Positions 1 through 12,490 of a DNA stretch of 64,000 nucleotides are shown here, piece by piece. Both the position numbers and the translations under genes were made by a program. Within the stretch, counting starts at the first letter, position 1. Each line of letters starts with the position of its first letter. The notes under the pieces were generated by a model that was not told the DNA's origin, did not search any database, and saw only the letters and a list, made by a program, of their open reading frames with translations. This DNA is from Toxonevra muliebris (Eukaryota; Arthropoda; Insecta; Diptera; Pallopteridae). Location: contig OY829326.1 of the NCBI GenBank assembly GCA_963691655.1, forward strand, positions 148,570,998 through 148,634,997. Direction: 5' to 3'.

Positions 1-2941
1 AAGAATAAAAACCGGACATGATGCCCTATTGACACCAAATGCCATTGTCAGGGTCTGCATAAGAAGAACATCAATGACCTGGCCTTGACATGAATGTTGT
101 GTAGAATGATTTTTAAGGTTGGTAGAGTCTACCACTCCCATATTTCGTCTCTGGATTTACCACTGTATACTATGCCTGTTGACGCTACAATGGTCTGTGG
201 GAACATTCTACGTTGATAAATATTTGACATGTGAATAATTGGACGTGTCTGTTACCATTGCCATAATGGATCAAACATTTTTTATTTGTCGTTTAGTAAA
301 TTATCAATCAATTTATGCTAAGTGTAAGTGGTTAATTATAGTTGCATTAAACTGGATCTAATTTTATTGACTTATCAATTATCCATTTATCAGTTTTTTG
401 TTTCTCAAACAAAAGAGTGAACTTACCTATATACTCTTCACTAAGCAAACAAAATGATAAGTAAGTAAAAATTACTGCAGATTCCGTTTGCATACTCTAC
501 AATAAATTATGTAATTAATTCAATATAAGATAGGAAACTTTGGGAAATAAGATAAGATACTCTGGGCAAGCAGGTGTAATGTTGTCAAAAGATTTGAAAA
601 GGTGTGAGAGGTACTTCCATGCTTTAAACTAAACTAATTTATTTAATGGTTTCGGCAATCGAATTTATATTACCCAAGTAAAAATGTGTCCATCGATTGA
701 TTACACAAGTCTCATGTGTATGGCACAAATCTGCGTTCATGCATCCTAGGCTTAAAAAACTGAAATTTCCTCGAATTTTTTCCGTAAAGCTCTGCCCTAA
801 CTGCTGCCCTTGTATAGCAAACATGATATTACACACTTGTAAGCTTGCGGTTTTCCTGTTCCCAATTTATTCTATGCACTAAGCTATAAACATTTTGAAA
901 GTCATTAATTCAAGTACAAATCTACTTTAATGTTCTTTCAAATAAATACTTCTTTTTTATTTAAAGAATCTAATTTTTAAATATCAAAAGTATTTTATTC
1001 ATATACATCTATACATCCATATATATATTTCAATTTATATTACACACATACACACAAACATACACATAACAAGAAAATAAAAGAAAAGAAGAAGTCAATG
1101 TGTCAAAACCACAAGCAACATTTTCACACAAGGATGCCACTTAATTTTCTGATTAAAATCAATCAACGCAGCTGAGTGAGAGAATCTTAACAAATCAACA
1201 GTAAAATAATAATAAAAAAAAAATAGAATAAGAAAACACATTACAAAGTATAGGGAATCTACAACGAGGCACTGAGGAGGAGCAGGGTGAACAACATATC
1301 ACACGCAATTACATGGAAAGATGTAAAAAAAACAGAAAAAGCAAATGAAACGAAAGAAAGGAAAGATGCCATGACAGCACGAGTTCGAGGATGTAGAAGA
1401 GTAGAAGTGAAAGGAGCCCAGCACCGCACCAGAGAAGATATTAAATGAAAATTAATTTTTGTGGCAATACTGTAGAGTGGAAAGTAGAGGTATCAGAGAG
1501 AGAGAGAGAGGGAGAGAATTGTTGAATTGAGAAGAAAAATAAATATAAATAAGCAGAGCACACATACACCTGGCTGTTGAAGGTGTATGTGGAGAGTGAG
1601 TGTAGGTGTGCATGTGTGTGTGTGCTTCTTTGCTATCTATACGTTGGTATCTTATGCGTTTTGTGTTTTTGTTGGCTTGTTTGTTTGCACAATAATAAGA
1701 TAAATGTGTATGAAGTTAAGATAAGAAATCGACTTTTCACTTTACGCTTTTTGACTTTTGTGTTGTTGTTCCATGAACAACTGAGCTTTATGTTTGTTTT
1801 TCCAATTTACCTTTAAATGTGTGATGTGTTTGTATGCAAGTATGTGTATGCGTGTTACTATATATATATATGCATGTGTAAGTTAAATGAATAAAATCGA
1901 AGTCAAGACAAGAAGAAGGATATTGAATATTCTTTTTGTTTGCATGGCTTTGTTTTGTATTCAACTTTATCTACAGGTGGTATAAATTCCATTTAAAAGG
2001 TAAAGTGAAAATATTTTGCGGCATAATATAAAACGCACACACACATAACTACATAATTACATGCCTTAACTTTAACATAGCAAATATATATATTTGCAGT
2101 TTTACTTTAAGATATTTCACACCTGCAGCTGTTGCTGCCACCAACCACTACCTGCATGCATGCATTCAACACACGCCAGCCAAACTATTTTAATGGACTT
2201 TGAAAGTTTTTCGTTTTTCGAGGGTGTTCATATACATATGTATATGAATGTATGTGTGCGCGTTGTTATTACAAAAGCAGCGCATGCATACGTGACCTAC
2301 ACGCGTGTTGCATTTAACTAAAAGGTGTGTGCAAGCTCTGTATACATGTGTGTATAAGGCTGCATCTAAAAGTAACAGGAAACCGAAACGGAAACACTTT
2401 CAACTCACACAGGAGCAGAAGCAGCGTGCAAGCGAACGATCGATCGCATTTACGTTATTGCATTATCCTGCTGCGGTTCTGTCCTGCTGTCAATTCGTTT
2501 ATAGCAAAAGTTTTAGTTTAACGTCTTGGCATTTTATGTGAAATTTTACACCTCATCCTCACACTCTTAAAAACATTTAGTTCATGCAGTCATAAGAAAA
2601 ACATAAATTTTCTTGCATCATAAAACTCACTGTTTGCCTATAAAGTTCGCGTATGCAGCTAATGTGTGTGTGTGTGTGTGTGTGTGCCGGCGTGTGTGTG
2701 TTATTGCACTCTGCACTTCCGTTTTAATAAAAACGGAAACAGGAAATAAATCAAAGTATTTATTGGTTGATATCAGCGTGCGAGCGTTACATATTGACAG
2801 CTACTATGAAGTGATGTAGTCATACAATATTGATTGTAATCCTTATAAATATACATATTTTTTTTTTATCTTACTTAGGTAGTAATTTACATTTAGGTAG
2901 TAAAATAATAATAATAATTCTTATGACTTATGTGTACTTAC
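1..2941. other. Intronic AT-rich DNA with microsatellites
   Basis: No exon is recognised. It contains a purine (GA) run near 1495-1520, a TG repeat at 2663-2686 and TATA/TACA stretches. The first 240 bases are more complex, but every reading frame there is interrupted. Confidence 0.6.
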
Positions 2942-3070
2942 AATGCACCTGTAGCTTCATGCGTTTGCTCACCGATGGTGGCACCCCGTTCGATGCTATA
3001 CACATGTAGGCGCCCATTTCGGATCGCGTGACTTTTGACAGCGTTAACATTTCACCTTCCACTGCCAAAG
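2942..3070 (-). CDS. DIP-beta: DIP coding exon 5: second part of Ig2
   Basis: The exon has 129 bases. The acceptor is AACATGACAG before 3070 and the donor is CATT|GTAAGTAC. It encodes VEGEMLTLSKVTRSEMGAYM, then CIASNGVPPSVSKRMKLQVH. EMGAYMC is the second-cysteine motif of Ig2, and ASNGVPPSVSKR is a strongly conserved DIP segment at the Ig2-Ig3 boundary. It exits in phase 1 with a single T, which in other DIPs starts the Phe codon of the Ig3 lead. The Ig3 exon is not found between bases 1 and 2941, so the final intron exceeds 2.9 kb. Confidence 0.95.
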
Positions 3071-3399
3071 CTGTCATGTTGCGCAAAGTGACGTAAAGTT
3101 GAGAGATGACAAGATGTGAAACGACAATAATTAAGAATAAGTAAAAGAAAGAGAGAGACAAATATATGGTTAAAATATTTAATAAAAAATTCTTAGTATT
3201 ATAAATAAATGCATAAGTTTTTTAAGAAAATTTACAAATTAAAATTATTGCTGTTATTATTATTATTGAGGAATGCACTGGGATCTGTAAAATATATTAT
3301 CACTTTTATGGACTTACAGTACTTTTATAAGTCCGACCACTAATTAAAATTTTTGTATTGATTCTACTTCTATAGAGTACAGACAAATATTAGTTGTTT

Positions 3400-3880
3400 A
3401 TTTGATGGTTCCCCAGATACCTTTTTGAGTATCCATTAGTGCGAAGCACCGCCCTAAGATGTGCTTCGTAGATTCCTTTCCTTCTCTGCAAAATCTATAT
3501 GAGTCATTAAAAAGAATTCCCAGTTTTGTATGGTGATAATTAAACCTGCAGTACCCGGTTAGAACTCCTGTAATGCTTATTCTTTACTATGTTCATATAT
3601 TCCTTAAAGCATTTTAGGTTGTATTTTCCTATGAGTGCTTTCGAGTGGCCTAATTCAGGTAGACTTCGCCAATCTAACTTTCTTTGCTATTCTTCCTTTT
3701 TCCTAACGTATAATGAGAAGGCTCTTTTTCCAATCCCGCAGAAATGCCTCTGAATCCACGAAAAGAGTTGATGCTCCTTTTTTTGCTAGTTCCTCCGCAA
3801 CTTCATTTTCAGCAATCCTGATATGCTTCGGAACCCAAAGGATCCAAACCCGATTATTCAAGACAAGGACGTATTTATAT
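3400..3880 (-). mobile_element. LINE remnant: RNase H and C-terminal zinc motif
   Basis: Minus-strand translation around 3715-3860 reads WVPKHIRIAENEVAEELAKK, the RNase H signature of non-LTR retrotransposons (usually W-V-P-G-H-x-G-I-x-G-N-E-x-A-D). Further downstream, around 3420-3490, another frame gives ESTKHILGRCFALMDTQKG, matching the CxxC/H/C C-terminal region of the same ORF2. Frameshifts separate the pieces. The Gly-to-Lys and Asp-to-Glu changes in the RNase H motif show it is dead. It lies in the intron between DIP exons 4 and 5, in the same orientation as the gene. Clade (I/R1/LOA type) is inferred only from the presence of an RNase H domain. Confidence 0.7.
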
Positions 3881-4104
3881 TATCAAGACACTACATCAAT
3901 ACTTTTGAGATTACCTGGTGAGATGAAATTAAATAAGGGCAGACAAAAAATATTTATTGTTAGGTATTTTTGCCATGATTAAACCCATGATTAGCGGATT
4001 AGTTGATAAATTTTCCATCTTGATCATTTAGTCATGCCTTATGGGCTAATTACCAATAACACTGTGACGCTTTACAAAATCAAATGGCGAATGGATAATC
4101 TTTT

Positions 4105-4480
4105 AAAGGGATGATTTCGATAATCTAGTGAGTAGTGCACTAGTCTTTCATCCGGGAGGTTCGGGTTCAATTCCCCTCTTTGTCTGGCGGTTAATTTTCT
4201 TAACTTTCTTATATTCCAATACCATCTATACCAATATGAAGTGTATGAGAGTTAGAAGATAGTGTACAAGTACACACCTTGGTTGGTAATGGCAAAACCA
4301 TCAAGCCGACAAAAAATTACCACACCGCCATTTGGAATCGGAGTTAAACTGTAGGTCCAACTATGTGGTATCACAATGGGCCATTCAGGCCTAAGTGTGT
4401 TTCTTGGCAGCCACTCCAAACAACCGATCAATTAAATGTAATACGAGGTCGCTGATTCCGACCATGTGTTCAGATTTTTT
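4105..4480 (+). mobile_element. tRNA-Glu-derived SINE
   Basis: Bases 4112-4180 resemble tRNA-Glu: ATCTAGTGAGTAG in the D-arm position, a TTTCA anticodon loop (anticodon TTC) and a GGTTCAATTC B-box (core 4165-4173). The acceptor stem does not pair, so this is not a working tRNA gene. The following body, from about 4317 to 4425, recurs at 58855-58975, which supports a dispersed SINE. The 3' end is not sharply defined. Confidence 0.65.
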
Positions 4481-5609
4481 CTATCATGTCTGAGATTTAT
4501 CTACGCCGGACCAATATAAATTTGTTTTATTTTACCTTGTACAATACATGTTTCAATATTGCTTAGAAAGCAATACTATACCCATCCCTCTTTATCCACA
4601 CTTTTGGGCGTTGTATGGCTTCATAGAATACGATTGTTTTATTTCACTCAATTTTAAAGATCAGTTATGTGAAAATTAAGTTTTCGAGTCAAACATTTGT
4701 GGGAAATTTGAGGTGCCATACCTTCATAAAAATTTAAACTTTGTCTATTAAGAATTAATACTATATTTCAATAGCAAATTGAAAACATAAAAAATGTAAA
4801 TGAGTCAACCATAACCAAAAGGTCCTATTTTTTTAAGCACTAGGTTAGTGGCAGTTTACCACTAAATTACAAAAGTCAGTTTTATCTCTATCTGACAAAT
4901 GATTACTTCAAAAACCATAGGAATCTCGTTTTATTGATAAAACATAGCTATAGAGAGGGCACGACTGCTACCATTAAAGGTAAAGGCAAGTAACTAAGAC
5001 ATTTTAATAAATTTACCTAGGCCTCGATGGGCCGCATCCATTACATCATTGTCAAAGATATTTAGCTTCTCTGGGCAAGGCTCAGAATGTTAACCTGACC
5101 TTGAAAAGAAAACGTTTACAAAATGTGTTTCAGTCTTTTCCAGTCCCAGCTCAACATCAAATCCCTCTTTTCCCCCTATCCTAGACCCTTCATAGATCCT
5201 TTTTCTCGCGCATATTTGCTTTAAAAAATATTTGTATGGGGAATTAATCTTCTATACTTTTGGGTCGCGGGGATATCTATCCCTGGGAAAAAATTAAATC
5301 GGGATAAAAAAGTGTAATTTTAAAAATCAGCTTAAAAAAGGTATGGATTCTTTAATAAATTAAAAAAAAAAAAATGGAAATTAAATTGAAAATGGACTAT
5401 ACTACGGTATAGTCTCCCCAAATGAAAACTAAAATAACAGGATAAGAATGTGTCTTCAGATTAAAAAATAAAACATGCATAAAACAGAATTAATCTTAAA
5501 AAGAAGCTTATTTAAAAACTACTTCCCCATTAATTTCCGTATTAAAAAACTATACCTAACTACATACGTAGTGCAACTAACTAAACAATTTAAACCCAAT
5601 AAATTGTAC

Positions 5610-5802
5610 CTTTAGTTTTTTGATGCGAACCATTTCGTGCAATAATTTCTCTGCCATCTTCACGACGCCATGTGATTTTTGGTTTTGGATGCCCACGTGC
5701 ACGGCAAACAAGTTTCGCGGAACCACCTTCTGGCACCATCATATCACCAGAAGTTTCCTCATTGACAATGTCAGGTGGTATCACAACTTCAAGTGTTGCT
5801 GT
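5610..5802 (-). CDS. DIP-beta: DIP coding exon 4: first part of Ig2
   Basis: The exon has 193 bases. The acceptor is TTTGACAG before 5802 and the donor is AAAG|GTACAA at 5610. It begins TATLEVVIPPDIVNEE and continues with the AKLVCRARGHPKPKITWRRE block and the REIIARNGSHQKTK block. VCRARG supplies the first Ig2 cysteine and ITWRRED the core tryptophan. NGS is a glycosylation sequon. The PPDI linker is the usual Ig1-Ig2 joint of DIPs. Phase-1 exit joins the next exon to give Ala-Leu-Ala-Val-Glu-Gly-Glu. The WRREDGREI form separates it from DIP paralogues that carry WKRDD at the same place, which is one reason for suggesting DIP-beta. Confidence 0.95.
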
Positions 5803-6984
5803 CTGTCAAAAAAAGAAAAAATATGAAAATTCTTTAAAGAGTTTTGCTTTCATTTGATGTCAAATTTAATTATGTGACATTAAGTGAATTGTTGAGTTTT
5901 ATTCTGAGGGAGCTTGTTGTTATTATTGCTGCCATTGCAGTTGACAGCTGTAAAACAAAAAACCATAGCAAAAGTATTAAATAGATATCTACCTTTATTG
6001 TTAAAAAGAAAAAAAAATGTTGTTGAAGATAGAAAACAATAAAAAAAAGAGTTAAATAAAATTTGATATTGACTTTAAGAAGAAATATGAAAATGAAAAT
6101 TCACGTGACAACAAACACATATAAGCACATATGCGTGTGTGTGTGTAACTACATAGGTAACTATGCACATATATTTGTATGTGAATTTATTTATGTATAA
6201 TTTTTTGCCTGCTGACTTTGTTTGCTTTCCACTCAATTCACTTTGTAAGGTTGAAAAGTGCCGCCGTCGCCGTTGCCGCCGATGTCGTTGTTTCCAACAT
6301 GCAATATTTGCTTGGTACCGTTTTTTCCCTCCCCCTCTCCAGTTTCTGCTACTGCTAACATTCATTGCTTTACTCAAATAGCGCATAAAATATTCAAGTA
6401 TGAGTACCCTTGCTCATACATACACATATATATGCGTGTATCCTATTAAATACTACTACCCAGCAAAACAATGTCTAACTCTTTTAAAAAACAATTATGC
6501 AGTGAAAGGAATAACAATTTTAAAGTTTGATTCTGTCCTCAGAAATTTTTCAGGTACAAAATTCTGTAATATGAATATTTCAAGAACAATAAATTAACTT
6601 GACCGGGATAACAATAAAAATATATATATCAGGAAAGAAACACGTCTGCTCTGAACCATAAGTAGCACAGGGCGAGGAAAGAGGAAAATTTCTCCTCATG
6701 AATATCTTAGAAGTTTAGCTTGACGAGAAGTTTGAAAACAGGAAAAACATAAATGAAAAAATATCTATAAAATATGCTTCAGAAAAGATCGATCACTACC
6801 CAGAACACAGCGAAGGTGGCAGCAAGGGGGTTATTTTCTCCTACCTTTAGATTTGTTAAAGCATGGTCACGAAATAATTTTTACAAAAGCAAAGTGCTGC
6901 ATTTCAACTAATGGTAAATTTACAGTTAAGTAAAGCTTACAGTCAAAAGTTTAAAGTGTGTAGATCTAGTCACTAGTACAAATT

Positions 6985-8025
6985 TGTTTCTTGACGGTGG
7001 CGGGTAGCGTCGAAAAAAGAAAAAATTCGAGAATCAGTCAACTTGACATTTATTCGGAAAACAACGCATTTTCATATGCTGAAATTGCAAGACGCGCTCA
7101 TGTCTCAAGAGCGACTGCTAGAAACGTGGTTTTAAAGTTTTTAAAAGATAAGACTAGCAAACAAAAGAAAGGTGGTGGTAGAAAAACTCGATTTCAAGAT
7201 TCAAATTTAGTAAAGAAAGTAGTGAAGTGGTGGAAACAGCGACCAAACCAATCAGAACGGGATATTGCAAAAAAATTAACATATCGAAATCTTTCGCACA
7301 TAAAATTAAAGTCCGACAAAATCTTCATTCATATAAAATACAAAAAGTGCCGAATCGCAATGATTTAAGTAACGAAAAAGCAAAATCAAGAGCTCGTAAA
7401 TTGCAAGACAAACTCTTAAGCGGCTATAGAGGTTGCGTCATTTTTGATGACGAAACTTATGTAAAAGCAGATTTTTCACAATTACCCAAAAAAAAATATT
7501 ATGTTGCATACACCAAAGGAGGTGTAAAAAAAATTTTTAAGCATCAAAAAACTGAGAAATTTCCCAAAAAATTTTTGGTGTGGCAAGCTTTGTGTTTCTG
7601 TGGCCTTAAGAGAAAACCGTTTATAATATCTGGTACCATAAACTCCAGAATTTATATTGACATGTGCCTCAATCGGGTACAGTTCCAGCTATATTTTGGC
7701 CTGATCTTGGCGACTTGCCATTATTCTAAAAAAACGTTGGCATAGTATAAAAACAACAACATCAACTTCGTACCAAAGCAGTTCAATCAGCCTAACTGCC
7801 CTGAACTGCGGCCGATTGAAAAATACTGGACTATAATAAAACAAAAATTGCGAAAATATTACAAACCTTCAAAAAATATATCAGACTTTTCAAAAAAGTG
7901 GCAGAAAGCTACAAATAATTTTGGAAAAAATTGTGTCAAAAACCTAATGGCAGGTTTTAAAAAAAAGTGCGTCAATTCGCTAAAACACCAATGGTTGAAT
8001 AAAATCTTTTACGTTATCTGAAAAT
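6985..8025 (+). pseudogene. DD37E Tc1/mariner transposase (ITmD37E type), broken
   Basis: The N-terminal region (from about 6991) has a helix-turn-helix, FSYAEIARRAHVSRATARNV. A frameshift near the A-run at 7268-7274 moves the frame. The catalytic core then follows: DDETYVKADFSQLPKK (first D), WQALCFCGLKRKP, and CPELRPIEKYW (catalytic E near 7820). The second Asp motif, PDLAS in the copy at 40 kb, reads LILAT here through a pair of compensating indels, so a catalytic residue is lost. An in-frame TAG lies at 7743-7745. The ORF ends at a TGA at 8019-8021. No clear terminal inverted repeat was found. It lies in the DIP Ig1-Ig2 intron, opposite in orientation to the gene. Confidence 0.85.
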
Positions 8026-8216
8026 AAATAAAATTAAAAAAAAAATCTTTATAGTTGGTTTTTTTTCACTTTTTAGTTCAGTATAGTCAAGACTACTAAT
8101 TTGGTAACCTTTTTTTTTTTAGATCAACAGTACTCAATGGAATTTTTATGATTGATTTATTTAAGAAAATATATACTTCAAAACAATTTGTGTGAAAAAT
8201 AGTTTTGGAATCTAAG

Positions 8217-9266
8217 CAGTGTCAGATCTAGAGGAGGGTTATAGTTTCTGTAGCTAGCTCGTCATAAAACTATGAACTCTTATTTTCGTTACAAATTTTT
8301 CTGCTTCAGTTTACTTAAGGATTACCTTCAAGAGCCTGATAATGGTTTTTGGTCAAATTTAGGTCTCCTTTTGGTCTGAACAGCTTTGGTCTAAATTCGG
8401 TCTGAATTTCGTTCAAGTTTTGCTCAGAGTTTAGGGTTTGGACAAATTTTTAATTTGGATTTTGTACATATTTTTGGTTTGGTATTGGCTTCAATTTTGT
8501 TTTGAGTTTTTATCAGAATTTGGTATTCTTTGGTCTGAGTTTTAAACTGTATCTTGCCTGAGTTTGAATTTAGTTTTATTTTTTTTCTGAATTTGTGTCT
8601 ACTTTTGGTTTGCATTTCGCTCAATGTTTTGGTCTGAATTGATGTCTTTTTCATATTGGTCTTGATTCGAATTTTGATCCTATGTCTTAGTTTTAGTCTG
8701 ATTTCTGTCGCCTTTTAGTCTCAGCTTAGGTCTTAGTTTTGGTCTTAGTTTTGGTCTTAGTTTTGGTCTTAGTTTTGGTTTTAATTTTGATCTACGTTTT
8801 TAATTGAATTTTTAACTGTGTTGTTGTTTGATTTCTGGTATCAATTTTTGGTCTAAATTTTATTTCTGATTTTTAGTATAATTTTTGGCCTGAGCTTTGA
8901 TCTAAATTCGGCTTCTTTTTTTCAAATTTTGGTCCGTATTTTCATGATCTTTTGCTTCGAATTTTAGTTTTAATGTTGGTCTGAGTTTTTGGTCTGAGTT
9001 TTGATCTGAGTTTTTGGTCTGAGGTTGGTCTGCTTTTGATCTGAAATTATGTCTGATTTTTGGTCTAAATTTGACTTTTATTGGTTTGAATTTTTATTTG
9101 AATTCATTTTGGAATTTGGTCAAACTTTTGGTTGAAATTTTGGGTTTTTATCTTCTTTTAGTTTGAATTTGGTGTAAGTTTTTAGCCTTAATTTTTTGAG
9201 TTATTAGTCTGATAATTATCCAATAATTTAGCCAAATCACCTCTTCTCAAATCCTAGATCAGCAGA
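8217..9266. mobile_element. GGTCTGA minisatellite in a possible hAT-like element
   Basis: About 880 bases (8335-9215) are a degenerate tandem array of 12-16-base T-rich units around TTTTGGTCTGAATTT, including five clean TTTTGGTCTTAG units near 8710-8780. The left end at 8217 is CAGTGTCAGATCTAGAGG. The right end, read inward on the minus strand from about 9266, is CTCTGCTGATCTAGG, a weaker inverted match. Flanks AATCTAAG and AATTCTGA share only part of an 8-base duplication. No protein-coding potential is evident. Confidence 0.45.
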
Positions 9267-9275
9267 GAATTCTGA

Positions 9276-11220
9276 AAAATCTTCATTAAATATAATTAAC
9301 ATTTGATCATTGCTTTCAGTGTGATTTTTATAGAATATGTATGTAAGTAATACTCTTTTTTTACTGGGTATTTAGTATGATGTATCGCTGTCGTCATCGT
9401 CGCTGTTGTTGTTGACGACTATAACGGAGGCTCCTCCAGTGGATGATGACGAGAACAGTAAGGACTACAACTCCGATTCCAACAACGTTGGATGTCGTTT
9501 CCACTTTCACCACTTTATTCAACGTTTCCATTACCAATGCAATGCAAAGAAGGGGTCGCTGTTAGCTTTACTCTTAAGCTCAGAGCATTGCGTTTGTATT
9601 TTTTTTTTGTTTCTTTTCCTGCTTTCATAAATGTATGAGTATATATCTTTTATTTACAATTTTTCTCATTTTTTTATGATTCTTTTTTTTTTTTTTTTGC
9701 TCAGTATTTATTTTTATCATTTGAGCTTTTTATTGTGAATGTCCTTGATGTCATTTCATTCATGTGCTACCCATAGCTGCGTTCAGCGTTAGTTGAAATA
9801 TAAGCGCGCTCTTTAAATATACATATATACATGTGTGTGTGTGTGTTTGTGTGAATTGAATTTTTCTTTTATTATCATACATCATTGACAATTTCCAATT
9901 GTTTTTTTTCACTGGTTTTTGTTTTGTTTTACATTTTAAGTAGATAGGCTGAGTCTGGCTGCTTTTCCATCGCTTTGATTTTCAATCAATATTTTTCTTG
10001 TGCAAGTATGAGAGAGTGTGTGCGTTTTAATATATGTATATGTGTACGTGTATGTGTGTGTGTATTTATTAATATGCTATTGACGATCATCGAGTTTTAT
10101 TTACTTCTGTATACGCACATATTTATTTATGGATACGTATTTTTAAGTGCATTTAAGTTTACCGTCACATTCACATAAAAAATTGATAATCTGCACTCAA
10201 TTTTATAAAGTTGAGAAGTGATTTTAAGTGCTGCCACTAAAGGCAATTGAAAATGTTACGAGTTCTTGGGTACTTAATTTCTCATAAATCTCTGATTTTT
10301 TTATTCACTATTTTATTTTAAATTGGTTGAATATTTTCGTTGAATTAGATAGCAAGTAAGTAAACAAACTGACAAATACACCGCAAGATTTAAAAATTCA
10401 TTTTAAATTCTTGATTTTTGGTTTCATTTTTTGGTTTATTTCAAGTTAAATTTTAAATAATACTTTCACTTAACCTAAAGTTCAATTTCAGGTTTGCATT
10501 GTTATATCAAACATCGAAAAAGTCAATATAAATTAACATTTTCACTCTGTTGTCAATGAAAAATGCTGCCACCTCTTTTCGTTTTTATATTGTATACAAA
10601 ACTATCTATTGTATGTACTATTTGCAACATGAGGTATCTACATTCATTGCATGTCATGCATGCCTAAGTGCTTCTTGTCTACAGCATAAATCCCATTAAA
10701 AATTCGATTACCTTGTGTGACAGTTTATGTGTGCTGACTACTACTACTACTACTATAAAGATTTACACATACATACAAACCTGTAACATTTTTACCTGAG
10801 GTAAAAGTAACAAATAAAAGTGTTGGCTTACATTGATTGCTCTGAAAGATAGGCACATCAGATTAGAAACATATGTTTGCATACCAAAAAGCAAGACAAT
10901 GTCTATGTCCAACAACAAAGCTAATTTCCAAATGAAAATGTTAACATTTTTAAAGTAAGCAGTGGAAGTAGTAGTAGGCAAAAATAGTTCAATTTCAATT
11001 CAATCATCATCATCATCTGTATCAACATAGAGTCATAGCGGGTTATTTTTTCAGTTTAAGTGGTTATATATTGGACCGCACTTAATTTTTACATTACATT
11101 TTCTCTGATAGATTTGATAAGTGGGTAAAGTAAAGCATTATAATCTAGGAAATTTTAGAATTCTCACTACCGATAAGTTCTTGTGGCAAATCTTTAAGGT
11201 CATATTCCCTGATAGAAATA
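9276..11220. other. Intronic DNA with microsatellites, no gene seen
   Basis: The stretch holds a CTA/ACT triplet repeat at 10738-10755, TG runs near 9832-9850 and 10040-10062, and long T-tracts. A triplet-rich patch at 9385-9560 has locally higher GC but no supported exon. Confidence 0.5.
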
Positions 11221-11229
11221 ACTAGGAAC

Positions 11230-11650
11230 AGGTTAGATCCAAATTTTCATGTATGCTATACAAAAAGATCCAAGGCAAACGAAAAACTTGGGGCAGGAGT
11301 TTACGGGGTTAGATGAAAAATCTAAGCTCTGCCTAAGAAAGTATGAAAACAGATCAGCAGAGCGGCTCTTATTTTACTTGCTGCATACGAAATTACCTCT
11401 GCTAACTAGTTTGGAGCTGCCTACAGCTCCTAATCAGTCTCGCTTATTATAACAGAGTACAACTCATTTGGGGGTCAGGGCATAGGGAATATGTAGGCAA
11501 CTAAATGGCAGACAAAATTGCTAGGAAAGGATAATGCAGTGAATTCATTAGACCTCGACAATTCGGCGGCTTATCAAGGAGTTCCGTTAAAATTAGTTTA
11601 AAAAATTGGCTGGACAATAATTCGCTATACTGGAGGAATTGAAGATGCAA
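11230..11650 (+). mobile_element. LINE RNase H remnant
   Basis: Around 11457-11530 the plus strand reads VQLIWGSGHREYVGN, stop, MADKIARK, a decayed RNase H motif (expected W-V-P-G-H-x-G-I-x-G-N-E-x-A-D-x-L-A). An in-frame TAA replaces the Glu codon. The upstream part up to 11456 is open but not recognisable. It is opposite in orientation to the LINE remnant at 3.4 kb. Confidence 0.55.
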
Positions 11651-11859
11651 CCATTGAAGTTATTACGAATGAATTCAGTTTTTTGACTGCAGTTAATTTA
11701 ATTTCATTTGAAACTTATAATTTCAAAAGTGAAGTCATGAAATCTGTTAAAATTCAATGTCTGATCATTCATTTGAAACAGTCAACTGTGGCTTCATTAA
11801 AAATAAGTCAAACGAAAACAGATCAAAATAAAGCAATTTAATGTGACCGCAAAATTATA

Positions 11860-12087
11860 AGGGCCTGTTCACACATTACATAACGCGCGAGAGGGGAGGG
11901 CGGTACGCCAATTTGTTACGAAATTTTACAGGAGGGTCATCAACTGCGTTACATAACGTCGATTTTATACTATCAAATATAGATGACTTCATCAAATACA
12001 GATGACTTTTGTTACGATGTGTTACGACCAGAGGGAGAGGGATCAGAATTGGTCAGAAATTGAGTTACGTAATATGTGAACGGCCCT
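11860..12087. mobile_element. TA-flanked MITE with TTACGTAAC-type inverted repeats
   Basis: The left end AGGGCCTGTTCACACATTAC and the inverted right end AGGGCCGTTCACATATTACG match at about 17 of 20 positions after a 1-base shift. TA dinucleotides at 11858-11859 and 12088-12089 look like target duplications. The 228-base interior is non-coding. This is a common arthropod MITE form, probably mobilised by a Tc1/mariner-like transposase. Confidence 0.75.
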
Positions 12088-12490
12088 TAAAAGCTTATTT
12101 TTTTGCAAAATTTCGGTATATTTTCATATATTACAATGTGTATTTTGTTGGTACAGGTTCTACAGAAAGTGTTTATGTGTCTATCCATAAGGAAACTTTT
12201 CTCATAAAATAGTTTATGAAGAGTGTTAGTTTTACAGGTATAGATTTCGGTACTGTACAGTAAAATCTTGGAAAATTGAAATTCTGAAATTAAAACTTCA
12301 AGTGGTTTAAAAGAATTCAACTTCAACGAAATCAATTCACTTCTATGAACTTAATGGCTTTCAATCGACTTGAATTGAATGACGTCAATTCAGATCAAGA
12401 CTTAATACAAGAGACTATAATGACACAATAATGATTAGTCGTTGACTTCAAAATAACTTATGTTCATTCTTCATTCACAAAAAGAATGGA

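Noticed and set aside
4112..4185. Functional tRNA-Glu gene
   Set aside because: Acceptor and anticodon stems do not pair; the body continues as a SINE.
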